Assembly: GCA_032191485.1 (NCBI GenBank)
Contig: JAVDOI010000010.1
Location: forward strand, 22,094,277 to 22,158,276
Direction: 5' to 3'
Length of the DNA stretch: 64,000 nucleotides
Source: Leptoclinus maculatus
Taxonomy: Eukaryota > Chordata > Actinopteri > Perciformes > Stichaeidae
Position numbers and translations under genes: made by a program
Notes under the pieces: model-generated
The model's input: the letters and a program-made list of their open reading frames with translations, nothing else
Databases searched by the model: none
Told to the model about the DNA's origin: nothing
Part shown: positions 1-64,000 of the stretch, piece after piece
Layout: each line of letters starts with the position of its first letter
Position numbering within the stretch: position 1 is the stretch's first letter

Positions 1-52
1 GTCTCTCTCTCTCTGTCTCTCTCTCTCTCTCTGTCTCTGTCTCTGTCTCTCT

Positions 53-94
<42 letters not shown>

Positions 95-203
95 GTCTCT
101 GTCTCTCTCCTCGTCTCTGTCTCACTGTCCTCTCCTCTGTCTGCTCTCTCTCGTCTCTGTCTCTCTCTCTCTCTCTGTCTCTGGTCTCTGTCTCTGCTCT
201 CAG

Positions 204-234
<31 letters not shown>

Positions 235-249
235 TCTGTCTCTCTCTCT

Positions 250-287
<38 letters not shown>

Positions 288-560
288 CTGTCTCTCGTCT
301 CTTGCTCTCTCGTCTCTCTCTGTCTCTCTTGTCATCTCTGTCTCTCTGTCTCTCTCTCTGTCTCTCTCTCTGTCTCTCTGTCTCTCTGTCTCTCTCTCTC
401 TCTCTCTCTGTCTCCTGTCTCTCGTCTCTCTCTCTCTCGCTCTCCGTCTCTGTCCTCTCTCTGCATCTCTCTGACTCTCTCTCTCTGTCTCTCTCATCTC
501 TCTCTCGTCTCTCTTCTCTGTCTCTGTCTCTCTCTCTCTCTCGTCTCTCTCTCTCTCTCA

Positions 561-610
<50 letters not shown>

Positions 611-778
611 GTCTATCTGTCTGTCTTCTCTCTCTCTCTCTGTCTCTCTCTCTCTCTCTACTCTGTCTCTCGTCTCTGTCTCTCTCTCTGTCTCTCTCTC
701 GTCTCTCTCTTCTGTCTCTCTTCTCTCTCTCTCTCTGTCTCTCTGTCTCTCCTCTCTCTCTCTCTGTCTCCGTCTCTG

Positions 779-810
<32 letters not shown>

Positions 811-870
811 TCGTCTCTCTCTCTCTGTCTCTCTACTCTCTCTCTCTGTCTCTGTCCTTCCTCTGTCTCT

Positions 871-932
<62 letters not shown>

Positions 933-1036
933 TCTGTCTGTCTCCTCTCTCTCTCTCTCTGTCTCTGGTCTCCTCTCTCTCTCTCTCTGTCTCTCTCTCT
1001 CTCTCATCTGTCTCTCTCTCTCTCTCTCTCTTCTCG

Positions 1037-1067
<31 letters not shown>

Positions 1068-1075
1068 TCTCTCCC
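1..1075 (+). repeat. CT/GTCT pyrimidine-rich low-complexity array
   Basis: About 1.07 kb of (CT)n broken by single G, A or extra T bases, mostly as CTGT and CTCGT variants. It reaches the left edge, so the full length is unknown. It ends directly at the acceptor of astn1 exon a. Long Ser/Leu or Arg/Glu open frames in it are not genes. Confidence 0.98.
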
Positions 1076-1079
1076 GTAG

Positions 1080-34667
<33,588 letters not shown>

Positions 34668-37460
34668 AATTAGTGGAGGGTTTCAGTTCGGATGTGGGAG
34701 AGCCGTCAAACCCAACAAAGGAACAAATAAAATGCAAGTTTCACATTTGTTCCCATAAGCTATATGCATTTATGGTGTCATAAGCAAATTACTTGAAATG
34801 CCTCAAACTGCTCTATTTAGCTTCACCGCATTATTGGTAAATGCATTTAAAAGTTTAATCACAGCTTCCATGTAGGAGATGAGTCTGATAATCCTCTAAT
34901 AAACTGGGGTTTTGTGGGTCCACAGCTCTTTGCTGTACTTTGTTTGAGCTTTGCTGAAGTCCATTCCTCCCTTGCAATGAAGAGTCGAAATCAACGCAAA
35001 CTTGACACATTCAGCAGGTGCTTCACAATACAAGCCTTCCGTCTGTCATCACGGTATGATGCTTAATCAGAATACATGTCTTCTGGTTTGGACTGAAGCA
35101 AATAGAGCTTGAGTGAAGCTTTACTTTAATCACAGGGTTGCCGGTTCCCCATGTGTCCCCAAGAGACACCGAACCCCCAAACGTGCTCCTGGTGGTCGAC
35201 CAGCACCTCACACGGCAGCTCACTGCCGGTGTGTAGATGTGTCAATGGGGGAAAACTGTCAAGCAGCCATCTATAAATACAGCCATTTACTGTGAAGCAG
35301 CTGCACGCACAATATTTCAAGTGTTTACTTAGACACCCTTTTTACTTGATTAAATGTATGTGATGAATTTTAATATCCGTAGTTGGCGTTTAGTGTGACA
35401 TTTTGCGAGGCAGGAATGGACGGACCTCAAGAGCACGGACAACCAAAGTGGATCAGAATTAATTTGGGAAACCGAGACACCTTTTGCAGCATGCCGTGTC
35501 AAGACTTTTATGATTCAAGTGCAGGAGGCCTGAAAACCTCCATCTCACATTTTGTGTTGACATTAAATGCAATTATCTTAGAAAAACAAATAACTAAACG
35601 TGCATTTTATTTCACTGTATTTCTTTGTTGGACTCAACAATCTTTGTTTTAAAACAAAGAGATTTTAATACTCTAATCTAAATGAGAAAGCGTCTATTTA
35701 AATCCAAACTCAGTCATGTCGTAAGACTTTTTCGTGAAAAATTACAAAATACAAACTCTTGATGTCAAACTAGTGGCCAAAAACATATTGGATCCAGCTA
35801 ACGGCTCCTTTGAACCGACCTCTAACTGACAGTCAACGCTTTGTTTACATGAAAAATGGAACCAGGAGATTCTGGGTCTTGTAGAAATTAAAAAAATTCC
35901 TCATAGCTTCAGTTTCAACGGTACATTCCGACCGTCCGTTAATGTTTTGCTTCTGATGCTCGTCGTACGCATTTATTAGGAAAACCAACACACTCGGTCA
36001 CATGTATCTCAGCTGTGAGCGTTGTGTGGAGTCGCTTCTACAGTCTAGCTATCACTTGTCTTTTTGAACTAATACTTACAAACTGGTTAATGAGTTAATG
36101 CAGTGAGATGGCATGTAGAAGAGTTACCGTGTTTCTATGAGAAAGATCAAAAATAGATATATGGTCTGCTGGCAGTTATTTCAGTAGCGTAGACATTCAG
36201 AACCAACATTGTACATAGCTTTATCATCATGTTTTAGCGATATATCCTGCTGAATGTAGTATTGAATGTTTGCATTTATAAGTGAAGTGGTTTTAAAGGA
36301 GTTTTACTGAATAACAGGCATCACAGAGGAAGCTCACAGATGACTTCATTTTCTCTACATTTTCAATAAAACCTGCCAAACTAGTATTTTCTTTTATCCT
36401 TCAAAATCCAACCAATGAGCACTCTTCAAAGTGCTGATTCTGCATTGAAACTGCTAATTAACCGTGTCTTACAGGGTCACTTTGCTGCTTTTCGAGCTCC
36501 ACCCTATCTTCCTATGTTTTTGTGCCGGTGGTTGAAATCGTTACAGAACATTCAGTGTCTCCACGATCCCGTCAAGACTGAAGCAACCTCAAACATTTGC
36601 ACTTATCAGTCGTAGTTTGGAATCGGAATCTCAACCTCGTTTGTGGCGGCAGTTTTAAAGATTCATTCAAACCGAGCAAGCTTGTCCTTTTTAGAGTTTT
36701 ATTGCAATATTCAGTTAACATTTGCAAATGGACGTCTGAGCTGTTCAGCCAAGATATAGAGAAAAGAAGTCCAGAACCAAACATTGTGGTCACTGAGACA
36801 CAAAAACATCTGTAAATAGGGTCCAAGTTGAAAAGCTCCAAAGTTCCCCTTTATTGTGTTTAACTGCTTCTCTGTGTATTAAAACTTCGTGCAATAATAC
36901 GATTTATCTGACATTTCCACTAATACTGTGCTTTTATCCTGAGTATATTATAACTTTTTGCTCAACCTCTGTTATTATTTTTCTGTCATTGTGCAGTGGC
37001 CATGTTGGAGATTAATGTCGAAGAAATGAAAATTGTATATTAGTTGTTGGTTTTTAACAAATCTCATATGTGAATACTAAAATGAACACTTGTAGATTTT
37101 TGTATAGGCAGCAGAGTATTTCATGAATGCATCACATTACAAGCGCAGTGTTTTTCTTCTGTATAGAAATGTACAACAGGTGATATTTTATATATTTTAT
37201 CGTCTTGTTGTATCGTCGTGTAGCGTAGTCTAGTCTAATGGGTTCATGAGGAGAGTTGTGAAGTGAAGAGCAGAGGGTTTTTACACGCTCAAATGAATTG
37301 ACTTGAACATTAAATGCACCAAGATGGAGACCTTTGGGAGAAATATGAAGCAACCATCTACTATCTGCATGATAATATTTTGTGTATAATATCTGTGGCG
37401 ATCATAAACTTCACTTTTTTCACTTTGATCTTTGCTACTTCAAAGGACAATAAAGAATAT
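34668..37460 (+). other. astn1: probable astn1 3' UTR
   Basis: About 2.8 kb after the stop with no other gene. Candidate poly(A) signals AATAAA occur at 34726-34731, 34898-34903, 36365-36370, 37449-37454 and 37795-37800. The one at 37449 follows a T-rich stretch typical of a UTR end. Mammalian ASTN1 also has a long 3' UTR. The true end cannot be fixed from sequence alone. Confidence 0.5.
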
Positions 37461-37810
37461 GTTACGAAAAGTGGCTGTATGGATGTTCTTCAGCCGTCAG
37501 ATGTCAGAAGAAATCTTCTCTAATTTCTTATGCGATACTTGGTTTTACACGCTTAAAAAAAAAAAAAGACTCTTGAGACATACTTGGGGAGTTCGAAGAC
37601 GGTACGATCAATTTGCAGTTGGATCGGCGCGGTTGTTGGTGACGACACCAGCTGAACCCGGCTCTGAAGTCAACACTTCAACACTTCAACTGTGATGTAA
37701 TAATCAAGTCAAAGGTTTTCCAAAGAAAAAGGAACTGATGGTGAGATACAGTCAAAATACGCCTTTTATCTAATCTGTAATGTATGTTAAAGAAAATAAA
37801 ACAAAATGTA

Positions 37811-37883
37811 ATAGAGACCCCACTGCCTCTGATCATTTTCATATATATATATATATATATGAAAATGATCAGAGGCAGTGGGG

Positions 37884-37890
<7 letters not shown>
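37811..37890. repeat. perfect 80-bp palindrome with (AT)10 centre
   Basis: 37811-37840 (ATAGAGACCCCACTGCCTCT and on) is the exact reverse complement of 37861-37890, and the 20 bases between are (AT)10, itself self-complementary. More AT follows to 37917. Confidence 0.98.
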
Positions 37891-37918
<28 letters not shown>

Positions 37919-38529
37919 TGGAGCCAGGAGCGGTTATTATTCCGAGGGGGAAAAAAAATCTGAATTTGTAAAGTACATTTACGGACGTGGATGTTATCTG
38001 AGATTAAAATGGCAAATTTATGAGAAAAAAAAAATCACAAATTTAGAAAATTATTAAATCATCAATTTGTGAGGAAAACAAATGTTAAGTGCAAAACCGT
38101 CTGAATGTGGCCTAAAGTAGCGTTCTTATGTTCAGGACGGCCTCCGAGCGAGGCGAAGGTCCTGGAAGATACATATACTCTCATGATTTATCTTCTTGGT
38201 CTTTCTGTGTCATGTTATGAACATCCGTATGCATTGTACCCTCAGGTTACACCTGCTGCACATTACATTTTGACAATAGATTGCTGTTTCTGAATCAAAG
38301 TCCACTCTGATGGGCGAAGGTCCTCAAGAACACGTGTACACATCGTCTGTCATGTTCTTCAGCACAGACGACTCCCCTCTCTCAAAGAAAATGTATATTC
38401 AACTGTCCACAAACCACAATCAATAGAATGTCCATATTTATACTCAACAACCCACGACACAGTAATGGAAATATACAACATAGCACCTTTCAAATCTAAA
38501 GCTGAGCGAGTATTGATCACTGCATATGT

Positions 38530-38532
<3 letters not shown>

Positions 38533-38562
<30 letters not shown>
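38533..38562. repeat. (AT)15 microsatellite
   Basis: A pure AT run followed by A8, close to the inferred pappa2 UTR end. Confidence 0.95.
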
Positions 38563-38567
<5 letters not shown>

Positions 38568-38699
38568 AAGGCATCAGGCCAAAAAATGTGTGTGTTTCAT
38601 TGCATGTACTTATTATATATTAAAATGCGACATAGAAACCAAACAAAAGACACGTCCTCTGTTAATGAGCATGAATCAATCAATCCAAACTGTATGAGG

Positions 38700-39850
38700 G
38701 TCGATATAAAGTTGCTATTTATTTCATATAGAGTATAAAGTACTGTAAAATATCACAGAGAACATGATTACACTTCTTTCTTTTTTTTTTTATATAGTTA
38801 CAACATGTGGTACTTTATAATTCCTGGCTAACGGATACCAGAAGCTGACATACATACATGCAAAGCAGGAGACAACCTTCAGGTCCGTGTTGAGCAGAAG
38901 AAATGCCCTCCTTCCCAAAAGCCTTTTTTAAATCTTCATTTTTGGTTCATCTTAACGTTCCACCACTGATTTTCTGACTCCAACATTACAATATGAAGTA
39001 CATCTTCGCTTCAGTGGAAAGCCATAATAATTCTGACACTGATATTTAACGTTTGCCCGACTTAGATTTGGAAGTAATCGTTTGTAATTCCAGAAATGTT
39101 GACGTGAACGACGTGTACATAATGAGAAAAACACGTCTGGTAGAGATTGTGTTACTGGATCTGTGGCATAAATAGAGTTGACTAATAACGTGATCTGTTA
39201 AGATATGTTAGGTGAGCCAAATATATTAGTCTATACATCTTTACAGGTATGGATCCGCTTACATCCCTGAAGGATCTGATGATGGAGAGCGTGTCTTAGT
39301 ATTTGGGAGGATTACTTTTGGTTCGCCAAGTGATCAGGCGACTTGTCTCCTTTGTCTACTCCACTTAGATTTTAAAAGTCCTCCTTTGGTTTTGAAAAGC
39401 CGTCCGACGAGTTAAATAAGTGATTTTGAAGGCGGTACTTTGAAATACTTCCATGGAATGCTGTTTCTCCTCTAACTGGATGCCACGGTGAACACCGTTA
39501 GTAGCAGTAGCCCTTATTGGAAAGTCTGTATACCTGTTTTACCTCAATGTTTCCTCACTGAGGGGTTTCCTTTTATAAGTAGAATCTTCTACACAGAAAA
39601 AAAGAAAAACAATTTCATCACATGTGGATGTTTGTGAGGGAAGGAATACCGTTTTTGAAACCAACATGACTCAGATGTAGTGCCATTAGACAGCAAGATC
39701 GCATAGGATGAAATAAAAAAGGGCTTTTATCGTGTGAATTCTGACTTCAATTGCGTTCTCCGCATTACAAATGTAATATTTTTGTTATTTGTGTGTTGTG
39801 GTGTGTAGTCTGTGGTTTGACTCAAGTTCAGCCTCTTTCATCCCTCCATC
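38700..39850 (-). other. pappa2: probable pappa2 3' UTR
   Basis: About 1.1 kb after the pappa2 stop on the minus strand. A minus-strand AATAAA is at 38723-38718 (TTTATT on +). No other gene is seen. The end is inferred, not proven. Confidence 0.4.
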
Positions 39851-62778
<22,928 letters not shown>

Positions 62779-62789
62779 CTGTTTCAGGG

Positions 62790-63737
62790 GATGGAGAGGG
62801 AGGAGAGGGAGAGGGAGAGGGAGAGGAGGGAGGAGAGGGAGAGGAGGGAGAGGAGGGAGAGGGAGGAGAGGGAGAGGGAGAGGAGGGAGGAGAGGGAGAG
62901 GGAGAGGAGGGAGAGGGAGAGGAGGGAGAGGGAGGAGAGGGAGAGGGAGGAGAGGGAGAGGGAGGAGAGGGAGAGGGAGAGGAGGGAGAGGGAGGAGAGG
63001 GAGAGGAGGGAGAGGGAGGAGAGGGAGAGGAGGGAGAGGGAGAGGAGGGAGAGGGAGGAGAGGGAGAGGGAGGAGAGGGAGAGGGAGGAGAGGGAGAGGA
63101 GGGAGAGGGAGGAGAGGGAGAGGGAGGAGAGGGAGAGGGAGAGGAGGGAGAGGGAGGAGAGGGAGAGGGAGAGGAGGGAGAGGGAGGAGAGGGAGAGGGA
63201 GAGGAGGGAGAGGGAGGAGAGGGAGAGGAGGGAGAGGGAGGAGAGGGAGAGGAGGGAGAGGGAGGAGAGGGAGAGGGAGAGGAGGGAGAGGGAGGAGAGG
63301 GAGAGGGAGAGGAGAGGGAGAGGGAGAGGAGGGAGAGGGAGAGGAGGGAGAGGGAGGAGAGGGAGAGGGAGGAGAGGGAGAGGGAGAGGAGGGAGAGGGA
63401 GGAGAGGGAGAGGGAGAGGAGGGAGAGGGAGGAGAGGGAGAGGGAGAGGAGGGAGAGGGAGGAGAGGGAGGGAGAGGGAGGAGAGGGAGAGGAGGGAGAG
63501 AGAGGAGGGAGAGGGAGGAGAGGGAGAGGGAGGAGAGGGAGGAGAGGGAGAGGAGGGAGAGGGAGAGGAGGGAGAGGGAGGAGAGGGAGAGGGAGGAGAG
63601 GGAGGAGAGGGAGATGGAGGAGAGGGAGAGGGAGAGGAGGGAGAGGGAGAGGATGGAGAGGGAGGGGAGGGAGAGGGAGGAGAGGGAGAGGAGGGAGAGG
63701 AGGGAGAGGAGGGAGAGGGAGGAGAGGGAGAGGGAGG
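62790..63737 (+). repeat. GGGAGA/GGAGA purine array, 0.95 kb
   Basis: Irregular tandem GGGAGAGGGAGGA-type units, almost all purine on the + strand. On the pappa2 strand it is all pyrimidine and ends 12 bases before an exon. The 317- and 352-residue frames over it are artefacts. Confidence 0.97.
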
Positions 63738-64000
63738 TTTTTAAAAACTGCAAATGATCTTTTTCCTATTGAGACTAAACTTGTCTCCTACTGAAGTGTC
63801 TGTTTACAGGTATGGTGTCGTGGAGTCTCATGTGAGATAACTGGAGTCAGCTGAAGGCTCAGAGTTTTACATTTAAAAGAATCCAGGGGGTGTACAGCCC
63901 CAAACCTCTGCAGCCGTGCTCCTCCTCGTCTCTGCTTGAGACTGAATGGTTGAGTTGCATTGTGGGCAATGTAGGCGTGAGGTTTTGACAACAAAGAAGA
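63738..64000. other. pappa2 intron, upstream of first visible exon
   Basis: No exon or repeat recognised. The minus-strand open frame here has no family resemblance. Confidence 0.5.

Larger units (their letters stand above)
37461..38699. other. intergenic gap between astn1 and pappa2
   Basis: Between the inferred UTR ends. It contains the 80-bp palindrome, two AT arrays and A-rich sequence. No gene is seen. Confidence 0.5.

Overview
The window is vertebrate nuclear DNA, almost certainly from a teleost fish. It has GT-AG split exons that join in frame, dense (CA)n, (GA)n and (TA)n microsatellites, several dispersed repeats of fish type and short DNA-transposon derivatives. There is no operon, no rRNA and no bacterial-style gene. 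Almost all long open frames in it are translations of simple repeats.

Two protein genes meet tail to tail. On the + strand, positions 1080-34667 hold the last six coding exons of an astrotactin gene, called astn1. They encode a Cys-rich segment, the fibronectin type III domain and the annexin-like C-terminal domain. On the - strand, positions 62778 down to 39851 hold the last ten coding exons of a pappalysin gene, called pappa2. They encode five SCR/sushi modules, the third Lin12-Notch repeat (LNR) and the C-terminal tail. All splice phases fit in both genes. The stop codons are about 5.2 kb apart. The ASTN1-PAPPA2 pair is convergent neighbours in mammals, as is the paralogous ASTN2-PAPPA pair, so synteny and sequence support each other. 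Both genes run off the window at their 5' sides.

Layout: 1-1075 is a pyrimidine CT-rich array that ends at the acceptor of the first visible astn1 exon. 1741-20971 is a 19.2 kb astn1 intron with several microsatellites and two long hairpins. 20972-24559 holds three exons. 24560-34429 is an intron with dispersed repeats, a SINE-like element, an 857-bp TA-flanked inverted-repeat transposon nested in a (GGTTAA)n array, and a GCTAGC-rich inverted-repeat cluster. 34430-34667 is the last astn1 exon, followed by a probable long 3' UTR. 37811-37890 is a perfect 80-bp palindrome between the two genes. 39851-62778 is pappa2, with a 180-bp (GA)n tract and a 1.1-kb GATGAGAG minisatellite in introns. 62790-63737 is a 0.95-kb purine tract that, read on the gene strand, is the polypyrimidine tract of a pappa2 acceptor.

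The two genes are unrelated in function: astrotactin is a neuronal membrane protein of glial-guided migration, and pappalysin-2 is a secreted IGFBP protease. I found no novel gene system. The unusual content is structural: simple-repeat arrays fused to splice acceptors at both edges of the window, several near-perfect hairpins, nested transposons, an apparent 1-base frameshift in an otherwise conserved astn1 exon, and a polyglycine tail on pappa2.
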